From positions 1 to 40,662 of the forward strand of contig JANQKI010000237.1 of the NCBI GenBank assembly GCA_028281165.1: a DNA stretch of 40,662 nt. Reading direction: 5' to 3'. Below are positions 15,529 to 23,895 of the stretch, piece by piece. The notes beneath the pieces are model-generated. The model worked only from the letters and a program-made list of their open reading frames with translations. It searched no databases and was not told where the DNA came from. How positions within the stretch are numbered: the first letter of the stretch is position 1; every line of letters starts with the position of its first letter. The position numbers were made by a program, and so were the translations under genes. Source of the DNA: Opitutaceae bacterium (GTDB taxonomy: Bacteria > Verrucomicrobiota > Verrucomicrobiia > Opitutales > Opitutaceae).

Positions 15529-17436
15529 TCAATCCAACCAGAGATCCACGTTTTGGTTCGATTCAGCAGCTTTTCCAGAGAGACGCGACTTTTCTGTGGA
15601 AGAATTGGAATCAGAGTCCTCTAGGGCCAGATCATCGTCCGAATCGAAAAATACTTCGGTGTCGGCTGGCGAGTCATCCCGTAACGCCTCCAGATGAATT
15701 TTTCGTTCCGACTCCATGGTGTAAGAACTTAAAAGTTCATTGGAAATAAGAACGTCGCACGACTGAATATCCTTCTTGTCAGCCACTTCACAGGCCTTGG
15801 CAGACAAGTGAGTAACGCTTTGCTCAAGGTCGGTAAGCGACTGGAAAGCCATCGCATCGATACGCGACAGATCAATGGCTTCCTTGGAATGTTTAGAAAG
15901 GGATTCCATTTCACTGGAAACCTTATCCAGCGCATCCATCGAAGCGCGTAACAGTCCTGTTAATTTGGATACAAGATCCGACCTGAAGTCCCTCAGTTTC
16001 TCAAGTTCCTGCGTTACCCCCTCATTAATCTTGGAGACCGAATCAACTCCAAGTTTTAAATTGGCATCAAAGGTTTGGATGTCTTTGAAGACCTGTTCGC
16101 TCATGGCTCCGACATGCTGGGAAATTTCACTCGTTTGGGCTGCGAGTTCCTCAAGGCTATTGCCATTTTGGATACCAGCCGCCTTTATTTGCGAATTTAG
16201 GCCTACTATATGAATTTCTATCGCCAATTCCTGCAAAGCGGAAGGAAGATCTGACGTCAAATTTCGGATACTGTCGAAATGCTGGCAAATGTAATTAGAA
16301 TCCGAATGAATTTCGTCCAATAAAGATATGACTTCGTCCACTGTTCCGCTAACGACTTGCGGCAAGTCGCGATCATTCTTCACTTCTTTCCCGGATCCTG
16401 TATTCAAAATTTCAGCATCGTCTCCAATGTTAGCTAAATTAGTCCAAATGTCATGCTCCATCTCGGTAAGATCCTGCTTAACCGAATCCACTTGGCCCGG
16501 AATCACTTTGCTCAGCTGCTTCACGCCGCTGATTGCGCTTGGAGACGCGCTCCTGCGTCTTGCCTCCTTAAGCTGGGCCACTTGATCCCCCATTTTGGCA
16601 ATCGCTTCTTCTATATGTTGCAACTTTTGGTTGAGCGCGTCCTGCCTTTGCAACGCTATGGTTACAGCGCTGGTCTTTTGATTTATAACATTACTAAATT
16701 CTACAATCTCTCTATTATGTTCTCTATTCCGAGATATCCTTTGCCCTATTCTTTCTATCGATTCTTGTATAAGAGCTCGTTTTTCTTCAGATCGAATTTT
16801 CTGTTTTTCGATTAATTCATCGATGCGTCCGGTCGCGCTACCTATATTTTCCCGGATCTCGGCAAGTCTTGGCAACAGTTTATAAAATATACTGTTCGCT
16901 TGATATATTTCTTCTACAAGCGAACTGAACCGATCCTGAATATCATGAGAAAAACGAGAGCATTCTATACGGAAATGGGTTTGTATGAACTTAAGCGGGG
17001 AGAGAATTTCTTCGATCCGTTCGTCGATTCCCAATATTCCCTCCAATATATCCTGGTCGTCTCGCAAACGTTCGACAAGTTTCGTCATATCCAGACAGGC
17101 GTGATCAATCACGTCCAAAGGAGCCGAAAGAGCTCTATCTATCTCGGCTGACGCCGTTTCTATACCATCCGGACCAGCATCCAGTTCGGCGAGCTTTTCG
17201 GAATGAGAAACTAGATCAAAGCCGGAAGTAATAACAATTCCCAGCTCATTGGCAACGTCGAGGTACTGTCTTTCTATAATCTTTCTTCGACCCGAGAGTC
17301 TCGACTCGATCTTCAGAATTTCATTGAATTGATTGACGATCGCATCTCTCTGCGAACGCCAACCAGTAAAGATCCATGAACGAAACGATTGACCGCAGTC
17401 CCTTATTATCGAAAGCCATTTACCAATTCGATGCAT
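15529..17436 (-). CDS. Large coiled-coil protein with degenerate receptor-like tip, last gene of chemotaxis operon
   Basis: 635 aa, almost wholly helical, with no transmembrane helix and no recognisable sensor domain. Residues 401-443 (ELAIEIHIVGLNSQIKAAG, then NGNSLEELAAQTSEISQHV) look like a decayed chemoreceptor hairpin tip: the [19 protein letters not shown] signature is only partly kept. Residues 264-270 read QRQDALNQ in a long helix, so Asp266 and Gln270 have the D-x3-Q spacing of the CheZ phosphatase active site. The C-terminal 55 residues are acidic (FFDSDDDLALEDSDSN) and end in VDLWLD. It starts nine bases after cheR. Possible roles are a soluble signalling scaffold or a CheY-P phosphatase (inference); no cheZ, cheC or cheX is seen nearby. 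Confidence 0.75.
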   Translation of the reverse strand: MHRIGKWLSIIRDCGQSFRSWIFTGWRSQRDAIVNQFNEILKIESRLSGRRKIIERQYLDVANELGIVITSGFDLVSHSEKLAELDAGPDGIETASAEIDRALSAPLDVIDHACLDMTKLVERLRDDQDILEGILGIDERIEEILSPLKFIQTHFRIECSRFSHDIQDRFSSLVEEIYQANSIFYKLLPRLAEIRENIGSATGRIDELIEKQKIRSEEKRALIQESIERIGQRISRNREHNREIVEFSNVINQKTSAVTIALQRQDALNQKLQHIEEAIAKMGDQVAQLKEARRRSASPSAISGVKQLSKVIPGQVDSVKQDLTEMEHDIWTNLANIGDDAEILNTGSGKEVKNDRDLPQVVSGTVDEVISLLDEIHSDSNYICQHFDSIRNLTSDLPSALQELAIEIHIVGLNSQIKAAGIQNGNSLEELAAQTSEISQHVGAMSEQVFKDIQTFDANLKLGVDSVSKINEGVTQELEKLRDFRSDLVSKLTGLLRASMDALDKVSSEMESLSKHSKEAIDLSRIDAMAFQSLTDLEQSVTHLSAKACEVADKKDIQSCDVLISNELLSSYTMESERKIHLEALRDDSPADTEVFFDSDDDLALEDSDSNSSTEKSRLSGKAAESNQNVDLWLD

Positions 17437-17445
17437 ATTGAATGT

Positions 17446-18270
17446 CTAATCGCCGAAGGTGTAGGCAATCGAATCTCCATTCCTGGTGGGGACCCATTTC
17501 GAGTCCAGATTCATTGTCGTTTCGGAAGACCCAAGTATTAGCGCCCCATCCTTCCTCAGGCATCCGGCAATCTTCTTTAGAATCGATTGTTTCGTAGGCA
17601 CATCGAAATAAATCAGAACGTTTCGAATAAGCACCACATCGAGAGGAGGGAATATGGGCCATGCTTTAACAAGATTCATTTCTCGAAAATCGACGCGATT
17701 TCGTAGTTCCTTTTTAATTACCCAGTTTCTTCCTTCCGAAGTGAAATACTTGAAGAGAAGAGGAGCCGGCAATCCGCGGTTGACCTCGATCTGACTATAG
17801 CTTCCCGAACGAGCTTGCTCTAGCGCGGTCGGCGAGAGATCCGTAGCTATAATAGAAACCTTCCAATCGGACAGCTCGGGAAAATGCTCGCTCAGCAACA
17901 TTGCCAAACTATACGGCTCTTGACCTGTCGAACAGGCAGCCGACCAAATGTTCAATTGCCGGCTGGATTTTTGTCTCTCGATAGCCTTGGGCAAAATATG
18001 TTCCCGAAGCATTTCGAAGGGCTTGAAATCGCGAAAGAAAAGAGTCTCATTCGTGGTTAGCGCATCCAGAGCTCTCTTATAAATCTGTGATACCGAAGAC
18101 ACGACCCGAAGCTCGGCTACCAGTTCTTCGAGGCTGTCGTATTTCAGATCCTTGGCAAGAGGAGCGAGTCGACTCTCCACTAGATACTCTTTACCGGATT
18201 CCAGCACAATAGCCGCTTCTTTTTTCGCGAATTCGGCTATGTATTCAAAATCTGTTGATGTAATTTTCAT
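17446..18270 (-). CDS. cheR: CheR chemoreceptor methyltransferase
   Basis: 274 aa, normal for CheR. It transfers methyl groups from SAM to glutamates of chemoreceptors for adaptation. An N-terminal helical domain (1-75) leads into TTNETLFFRD (72-81), a family hallmark. The SAM-binding domain has WSAACSTGQEPYSLAM (109-124), IIATDLSPTALEQA and the motif RNVLIYFD near 220. No TPR or pentapeptide-binding extension is present. The gene is 3 bases after cheB and 9 bases before the coiled-coil gene, so the adaptation enzymes lie together at the operon's distal end. Confidence 0.96.
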   Translation of the reverse strand: MKITSTDFEYIAEFAKKEAAIVLESGKEYLVESRLAPLAKDLKYDSLEELVAELRVVSSVSQIYKRALDALTTNETLFFRDFKPFEMLREHILPKAIERQKSSRQLNIWSAACSTGQEPYSLAMLLSEHFPELSDWKVSIIATDLSPTALEQARSGSYSQIEVNRGLPAPLLFKYFTSEGRNWVIKKELRNRVDFREMNLVKAWPIFPPLDVVLIRNVLIYFDVPTKQSILKKIAGCLRKDGALILGSSETTMNLDSKWVPTRNGDSIAYTFGD

Positions 18271-18273
18271 ATG

Positions 18274-19368
18274 TTATGCGACTATTCGATTCCGGAACTG
18301 CCTTAACAGCTCGCCCGGAATATTCATTAGAGGTAGTATCTTTTCCGCTAGCTCCGCCTGAGCCACGTATCCCGGCATACCCCAAACCACACTGCTTTCC
18401 TCATCCTGAGCCCAAATTCTGCCTCCGGCCTCCAGAATGACTTCGGAGCCTCGCAGACCATCTTGGCCCATTCCCGTCAAAACTAATCCAAGAGTAGATG
18501 AACCAAAACACTTCGCCACGCTTCGAAACAGGACATCAACAGCAGGCCGACAAGAATTTTCGGGTGGACCCTCGTTTAAGCGTATCCGAAATACGGTTCC
18601 TTCCCGACGCGTTTCCATGTGTTTTCCACCTGGCGCGATATAAATCGTTCCAGGCTCTAATCGTTGTCCCTCGGTTGCTTCGCAGCAAGCGTTCGGAGAA
18701 AGTCTGTCAAGACGCTGAGCAAGCGCTTCGGTAAAAACGGGAGGCATATGTTGTACCACAACAACGGGTACAGGAAATGCCACGGGTATTGCCGCAAAGA
18801 GGTCGGCCAAAGCGTTGGGACCCCCCGTCGAGGTGCCGATACACAAAACTTGGGGCCTCCTCGTCGCAATGGGACGAATAGCTTCCTTAGAGCGTTTAAC
18901 TATAGAACGTTGAATCTGTGAAGAGAGCGGCGCTTTGGGCTTAAGAGATGTCGCCAGCAAATGACTACAATGCGTTTTCAGTTTGGGCAGAAGCTCGCTC
19001 CGCAGACGCTCTATACCCTCTGTTACGTTACCAACATTGGCCGGCTTGGTCACGTAATCCGTAGCTCCTGCCGACAAGGCATCTAGAGTCGCCTCGCCAC
19101 CTCTTCTAGTCAGCGTGCTGAACATTACGATGGGTAGCTTCGGGTGCGTCTTGCGAATTTCTCGCACTGTTTGCAAGCCATCCATTTCCGGCATTTCCAC
19201 GTCAAGAGTGACTGCATCCGGACTCAATTGATCGATTTTCTGCAAAGCGATTTTTCCGTTAGCAGCAACACCTGCCACCTCGAAATCGGGGTCCTGATTC
19301 AAAGCCTCCGTGACCATTCGTCGGATGACTACAGCGTCATCCACTACAAGTATCCGTACTTTGGGCAT
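18274..19368 (-). CDS. cheB: CheB chemotaxis methylesterase/glutamine deamidase
   Basis: 364 aa: receiver domain (about 4-122) with phospho-acceptor Asp56 in LDVEMP, a linker, then the methylesterase domain (about 172-355). The catalytic triad is visible: Ser180 (CIGTSTGGP), His207 (VVVQHMPP) and Asp303 (GMGQDGL). CheB removes receptor methyl esters when phosphorylated by CheA, opposing CheR. It is nine bases downstream of cheY2 and three bases upstream of cheR. The length and domain order are canonical. Confidence 0.97.
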   Translation of the reverse strand: MPKVRILVVDDAVVIRRMVTEALNQDPDFEVAGVAANGKIALQKIDQLSPDAVTLDVEMPEMDGLQTVREIRKTHPKLPIVMFSTLTRRGGEATLDALSAGATDYVTKPANVGNVTEGIERLRSELLPKLKTHCSHLLATSLKPKAPLSSQIQRSIVKRSKEAIRPIATRRPQVLCIGTSTGGPNALADLFAAIPVAFPVPVVVVQHMPPVFTEALAQRLDRLSPNACCEATEGQRLEPGTIYIAPGGKHMETRREGTVFRIRLNEGPPENSCRPAVDVLFRSVAKCFGSSTLGLVLTGMGQDGLRGSEVILEAGGRIWAQDEESSVVWGMPGYVAQAELAEKILPLMNIPGELLRQFRNRIVA

Positions 19369-19377
19369 GTTTTTTGG

Positions 19378-19746
19378 CTAGTTTACAAACCCAAGCACGC
19401 GCAGCTTATCAATGACCATCTCCTTCGTAAAAGGCTTCATGAGAAAGTCGTCCGCTCCTTCCTGAAGCGCTTCGCCCACATCGTTGATCGCAGTGTGAGC
19501 CGTCACCATCATCAACTTCATAGAATCGTAAGAGCTGTCGGATCGAACCGCTTTGACAAAATCAAGTCCATTCATGACAGGCATGTCCCAGTCGACCAGA
19601 GCGAAATCGAAATCCTGCTCGCTATTCAGTTGGTCAAGAGCGTCTTGCCCGTTCTCGGCTCCCGCAGATTTAATTTCGTATTCGTCGATGTAGGACGCGA
19701 GCATTCGCCTCATCACTTTCGAGTCATCAATAATTAGCGCTTTCAT
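19378..19746 (-). CDS. cheY: CheY-like single-domain response regulator (cheY2)
   Basis: 122-aa receiver domain with no output module. The acidic pocket is DD at 7-8, the phospho-acceptor is Asp52 in VDWDMP (matching the DWNMP of E. coli CheY), Thr81 lies in VTAH and Lys103 in MKPF. It sits directly upstream of cheB and cheR and downstream of the UbiB-like kinase gene. There is a second CheY at the head of the operon, so this one may act in adaptation or as a phosphate sink (inference). Confidence 0.93.
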   Translation of the reverse strand: MKALIIDDSKVMRRMLASYIDEYEIKSAGAENGQDALDQLNSEQDFDFALVDWDMPVMNGLDFVKAVRSDSSYDSMKLMMVTAHTAINDVGEALQEGADDFLMKPFTKEMVIDKLRVLGFVN

Positions 19747-19810
19747 TTTAACTAGATTGTCTGGGATTTAGTAGCATTTTTTTGGTTACACTTGATTGCT
19801 TATAGAAAAT

Positions 19811-21352
19811 TCATTGCAGCCAAACGCTTACGGACTTTGATTCTTCCTTAAGCGAAAAGAGCTCCCCCGGCTGGTAATTTGAAGCCTTTGCCTTCCGAGA
19901 GATCTCCTTAAGATTTATTGAACGATCAGCAAGGCGTTGGTGAAGTTCGTGGGGAACGAGATCGCTTAAATTGTCGGTGGCGGAGGCTCCAAATGCGAGG
20001 GCGACTTTGCGTTCTCCATTTTCCATCACCTCGATGTGCAGTGTTTCTGAATTCATATGCTTTACGGTTGTTCGGTCTTCCGGAGGCGCTTCTCGAGAAA
20101 CATCCTCGAGTGGTTGTTTTTGCAAAACACGTTCGGCAAACATTCGCCAATCAACAGGCGTATCCAAAATTTTAAGATACTGAATCAAGCCTTGAAAGGA
20201 TCGAAGAAAGAAAATCAATTCAGAAGGTCCAGCCGCCCTGAAGTTCATGCGATCTGAAGACAGAATCTCTTTGAGACGAGCGCTCAATTCCCATCTAGCC
20301 ACGTTATAGGGGCCCGACTTGGCGAAAGGCTCAAGCAGAACGGAAGCGACAGAAGCTAGCTTCGTTTTCATTGGCTCAAGAGCCGCTGTATTGAAGCCCA
20401 TTTTCTCGAACTGGGCAAAAACGGAATCGCTATCGATCTCTCCATTCATACCCATCTCAATCAGACCACGCAAACCTGACTGCAGGCGGGCTGGAAGGCG
20501 TTTCACGCAACCGAAATCCAACAAGCCAATCGTAGGTTTTCCTTCAATACGCGAAAAACGATAGTTGCCTGGATGGGGATCGGCATGAATAATCCCCCAA
20601 TCGAGACAGCTTGAAAGGAAAAACTCGACAAGCGTCTTGGAAAGTAACAGGCGATCCGATTGAGACCAGGTAGCTGCTTGCGAAAGGTGATCCCCGCTTA
20701 GCCATGACATTGTAAGCGCGTCTCCACTACTGAACTCTTCGATTACCTCAGGTACTTGGACTTTTCCCGAAAGACCTCGGGCTAGTCTCGAAAACGCGCG
20801 AATGTTCGCGGCTTCCAGTCGATAGTCCAATTCGCTAGATAGCGATTCACCGATCTCGCGACGATACGATGCCAGATCGAAGTTCTTTCTTAGGCCACCC
20901 AAGGGAACCGTCAGCCAGCCAAGGGCTCGCAAGTCGTAGTTGACGGCGTCGGCGACGCCAGGATGTTGGACCTTGACGGCAACGGATCGACCGTCCTTAA
21001 GAACGCCGCGATAAACTTTGCCGATGGAGGCGGAAATCCCCTCTGGTTCGAAGTGGGAAAATAGATTGGAGATAGAGTCTCCAAGGGCCTTTTCGACATT
21101 TAGCAGTTCTGCCTTTGTCGCTTGCTTTGACGGACTCTCAGTAAGCCGAGTAAAAGACTGGTCAGATGCGTCAATTTCGCTAAAGGCAAGCAACTGACCA
21201 ATCTTCTGGGGCAGACCATGCATCAATCCCAGACGAGAGACGATACGTCTGACCGTTTTATCGCGGCGAGACCCTGCTTTGCGGACTCGAATCGACGCGA
21301 AGTCACGAGCTAGCAAACCAAGTTGAGAAGAGCGGTGTAGGGAGGCATACAT
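19811..21352 (-). CDS. ABC1/UbiB-family (ADCK-like) atypical kinase
   Basis: 513 aa from the ATG at 21352. An upstream in-frame ATG at 21439 would overlap hemA by more than 80 bases and adds no conserved residues, so it is rejected. Family motifs appear in order: KIGQ (50-53), the Ala-rich loop variant SASIGKVYRG (108-117), the nucleotide-site Lys127 in VAVKVQHPG, the catalytic HADPHPGN and the metal-binding LLDFG. UbiB/COQ8 proteins support ubiquinone or other isoprenoid-lipid metabolism. There is no clear C-terminal membrane pair, unlike E. coli UbiB. It starts four bases after hemA and sits inside the chemotaxis operon, 64 bases upstream of cheY2, which is unusual. Confidence 0.85.
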   Translation of the reverse strand: MYASLHRSSQLGLLARDFASIRVRKAGSRRDKTVRRIVSRLGLMHGLPQKIGQLLAFSEIDASDQSFTRLTESPSKQATKAELLNVEKALGDSISNLFSHFEPEGISASIGKVYRGVLKDGRSVAVKVQHPGVADAVNYDLRALGWLTVPLGGLRKNFDLASYRREIGESLSSELDYRLEAANIRAFSRLARGLSGKVQVPEVIEEFSSGDALTMSWLSGDHLSQAATWSQSDRLLLSKTLVEFFLSSCLDWGIIHADPHPGNYRFSRIEGKPTIGLLDFGCVKRLPARLQSGLRGLIEMGMNGEIDSDSVFAQFEKMGFNTAALEPMKTKLASVASVLLEPFAKSGPYNVARWELSARLKEILSSDRMNFRAAGPSELIFFLRSFQGLIQYLKILDTPVDWRMFAERVLQKQPLEDVSREAPPEDRTTVKHMNSETLHIEVMENGERKVALAFGASATDNLSDLVPHELHQRLADRSINLKEISRKAKASNYQPGELFSLKEESKSVSVWLQ

Positions 21353-21356
21353 AATG

Positions 21357-22661
21357 CTAGGTTCGACCTCCGACTGACGTTTCCCTATATCTCGTCCAGT
21401 GCCGCATCTGCCTGGCATGCCTGCCCAGCATCGCTTCAATGGTTCGATTTAAAAGCGCTTCTGTCTCTTCGCAATCGAGAGTCAACTTCTCTGCTAAAGA
21501 CGCTGCCAGATCGCGAGAAGCTGCTCTACCTTCGATAAAAAGGGTCTTGAGCATTCGCTCGAGAGGTCGAGCCTTCATGTTCCGTATCCAAATTTCAGTT
21601 TCATCCTGAATCATGGACTCGACTTTGGGAGCCGCGGCCATCCTCAAAGCCAAGGCCTCTTCCTGGCAGTCTCTGATGGCGTCGATGTCGAGAGCTTCCT
21701 CCCGTGACAAAGAATCGATATTCCTAGGCACCCCTACGTCGATATACAAACGGCGTCGCTCGGAAGACAAGCGGCTAACCAATGACTCCGTTAATATCGG
21801 TTTAGGACAGGAGGTGGCAGCAATGATAAAATCCGCCTTTTCCAAAGCCGCTGGAAGAGCGCTCCAACCCTCAACTTGACCCCCGCAATAATCGGCTACG
21901 CGCTCTGCCCGCTGCTCGTTTCGATTAATGAACATTAAATCGCAAATCGCTCGCTTGGACAAGTGGCGGCCGATTTCTCGGGCAATCTTTCCCGCCCCAA
22001 TAATCAAGGCCTGAGGCTTGTCCAAACCATGTTTTTCTTCGCGAATACGTTGAGCAAGAAGAGCGGCGATGGCTGAGCCCAATCCAGCATTGCCGCGTCC
22101 GATATCCGTCTCTCCACGCGACCGCTTCGCCACTCGCATGGCTTGCGAAAGGGTTTCATGGAGACAGGAACCCAAAGCTCCGACCTCGCTAGAGAGTCGC
22201 ATCGCATTCTTAACTTGACCTAAGATCTGCCCGTCTCCGAGGATCGCTGAATCAAGTCCGGAAGAAACACGAAAAAGGTGAGCAGCCACATCGGATCCAG
22301 TTTTCTGATACAGCTTGCACTCGAAATGAAAAACCGAAGCTTCCGGCCGAAGTCGCTTTAATGAATCGAGCAATTGCTTTAAAGCCAAGGCATGGTCTTC
22401 AGCAGAAAGGTAAAATTCAGTTCGATTGCAGGTCGAGAGAAGCAGTAGTTCTGTCTTTGGATTTCGCTTGGCAAAGTTTTCCAGAAACGATTTGGCCTGG
22501 CCATCGCTAAAGCTAAGAGACTCGCGAATTGCGACGGGCGCCGCCCGGAAGCTGATTCCCAACAAGCATAGTTGCGGGGCGCAAGAAACGGGAGAACGAG
22601 GATCGCTTTCCGCCAGACCTCGATCCTTGTATTGAAATTTCTCTGACCGTAATTCGATCAT
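21357..22661 (-). CDS. hemA: Glutamyl-tRNA reductase (GluTR)
   Basis: 434 aa. It reduces glutamyl-tRNA(Glu) to glutamate-1-semialdehyde with NADPH, the first committed step of C5 tetrapyrrole synthesis. The start chosen is ATG at 22661, overlapping the upstream TGA (ATGA). The catalytic domain has LLGISFRAAPVAIRESL and the nucleophile Cys78 in LSTCNRTEF. The signature SGLDSAILGDGQILGQVK follows, then the NADPH domain (LIIGAGKIAREIGRHL, MFINRN) and the C-terminal dimerisation helices. About 30 residues precede the usual N-terminus. It is placed between an unknown gene and the UbiB-like kinase in a chemotaxis operon rather than with other heme genes. Confidence 0.95.
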   Translation of the reverse strand: MIELRSEKFQYKDRGLAESDPRSPVSCAPQLCLLGISFRAAPVAIRESLSFSDGQAKSFLENFAKRNPKTELLLLSTCNRTEFYLSAEDHALALKQLLDSLKRLRPEASVFHFECKLYQKTGSDVAAHLFRVSSGLDSAILGDGQILGQVKNAMRLSSEVGALGSCLHETLSQAMRVAKRSRGETDIGRGNAGLGSAIAALLAQRIREEKHGLDKPQALIIGAGKIAREIGRHLSKRAICDLMFINRNEQRAERVADYCGGQVEGWSALPAALEKADFIIAATSCPKPILTESLVSRLSSERRRLYIDVGVPRNIDSLSREEALDIDAIRDCQEEALALRMAAAPKVESMIQDETEIWIRNMKARPLERMLKTLFIEGRAASRDLAASLAEKLTLDCEETEALLNRTIEAMLGRHARQMRHWTRYRETSVGGRT

Positions 22662-23407
22662 GAAAAAGAAGTGCCAACCGGGATGAATGAGCGGGGACCG
22701 AAGTAATCGATGAAATTGGCTGACCAATGACTCCACTGACGATCCTCGTCATCTTTCCATTTATGGTAGCGACGGACGCTTTCCTCGTAAAAGGCTTGAG
22801 CCTCTTGCTTGAGCGTTTCGCCAGAACAGTAGATATCGAGAGCAAAGTGACGCTTATCGTTTTGGTATTCAGACCATGGGCATACGTAAAGACGTAAACG
22901 GTCAATCAAACCGTCGACACGACCATCGACGCGTCGGTCTTCCAGAATCAGGTCCAATCGATCACGCTTGCTGGGGTCGGATTCAACTTTGCGGCCAAGC
23001 GACAAAGTCAAACCTTCATATTGAATGCCATCGATATCATGATTATGGTAAAAAGTGAAAACCATCAGCTTCGAATCGATTTGAAGCTCTTCGGCAAATT
23101 CTCGATAGGCCACAGGGGCTTCCTGCAAAAGACTGTTGATCAGCGGCTTCAAACAAGAGAAATAGTCCGCATCTTCGTTTGTATCCTGGGTATGGGTACG
23201 GAAAACGTTGAGACCTATCTTATTCCAGGGACGAGACCATCCCATGCCACGAGCTTGCCTCTTTTTCTCCAAAGCGTTCATCAGCTTGCTCAGAATCCAG
23301 CTAGGGCGTTTCTGAAGATTGAGTTCCCGCATAAGAGCGGATAGGGAAAGCTTGTCAGGAGAAATGGATTCGCTGTCGAGCGAGAGGGTTGCAGTCGTCG
23401 CATTCAT
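22658..23407 (-). CDS. Unknown 249-aa soluble protein between truncated hemoglobin and hemA
   Basis: 249 aa, no signal peptide or membrane segment, no family recognised. The sequence is mixed helix and strand with a basic stretch KKRQARGMGWSRPWNKIG (about 49-66), a His/Asp run FTFYHNHDIDGIQYEG (about 117-132), an Arg/Asp-rich segment (about 145-170) and a Trp-rich C-terminal third (KWKDDEDRQWSHWSANF). Its stop overlaps the hemA start (ATGA) and its start lies 66 bases after the hemoglobin stop, so it is co-transcribed and coupled to hemA. A role in heme handling or in the hemoglobin's function is only a guess from position. Confidence 0.75.
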   Translation of the reverse strand: MNATTATLSLDSESISPDKLSLSALMRELNLQKRPSWILSKLMNALEKKRQARGMGWSRPWNKIGLNVFRTHTQDTNEDADYFSCLKPLINSLLQEAPVAYREFAEELQIDSKLMVFTFYHNHDIDGIQYEGLTLSLGRKVESDPSKRDRLDLILEDRRVDGRVDGLIDRLRLYVCPWSEYQNDKRHFALDIYCSGETLKQEAQAFYEESVRRYHKWKDDEDRQWSHWSANFIDYFGPRSFIPVGTSFS

Positions 23408-23473
23408 TTTTCGATAATGAAGAATTTAAGAAGAGTCTGAACTGGCGCGCGCTGAGGCCTCCAAAGGAGGCCA

Positions 23474-23854
23474 TCAAATGCAATGCGGCGGGAGATTCAC
23501 GATTTGAGTGGAGAGTGGAGAGATCGTCTCGACAACGTCTTCGATGATCGATTGAGGAACATCGAGAGCGGCTAGCGTCTCAACAAGGTGCTGGGCCACT
23601 TGCCCAAAAGTCTTCTCGCTGATAGCTAGATGGGCATGGGCCTGCTTCATGTCAGGACCACGATAGATTTCGGGCCCTCCCAAGGCTGTGACAAGAAACG
23701 CCCTCACTTTGTGGACATGCCTTGCCATGTTGACGCCCTCAAAAAAGGGAGCCAATTCCTCGTCGGCTAGAATTCTTTTGTAGAATTCCTTAACAGCAGC
23801 CTCGATAGCGGGCGATCCTCCGATCTGGTCAAATAAAGAGAGTTTTGCTTTCAT
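23474..23854 (-). CDS. Group I truncated hemoglobin (trHbN-like)
   Basis: 126 aa, typical of trHb group I. It binds heme and probably O2 or NO. The proximal His is His73 in DMKQAHAHL, and the B10 distal Tyr is Tyr25 in VKEFYKRILAD; both match Mycobacterium tuberculosis trHbN by motif. The family pattern FFEGVNMARHVHKVRAFL and the GG turn with Y (GGPEIYRG) are present. It lies 41 bases after cheW in the chemotaxis operon. Roles could be NO scavenging, O2 buffering or signalling to the chemosensory proteins (inference). Confidence 0.93.
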   Translation of the reverse strand: MKAKLSLFDQIGGSPAIEAAVKEFYKRILADEELAPFFEGVNMARHVHKVRAFLVTALGGPEIYRGPDMKQAHAHLAISEKTFGQVAQHLVETLAALDVPQSIIEDVVETISPLSTQIVNLPPHCI

Positions 23855-23895
23855 CAGATGTATTCAGATTTTAGTTTTGTATTGCTTCTATGGAT

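Noticed and set aside
21353..21439. Upstream start of the UbiB-like kinase
   Set aside because: It would overlap hemA by more than 80 bases and adds 29 residues that look like out-of-frame hemA sequence.
22662..22736. Longer N-terminus for hemA
   Set aside because: It overlaps the upstream gene by 79 bases; the ATG at 22661 gives the ATGA overlap typical of coupled genes.
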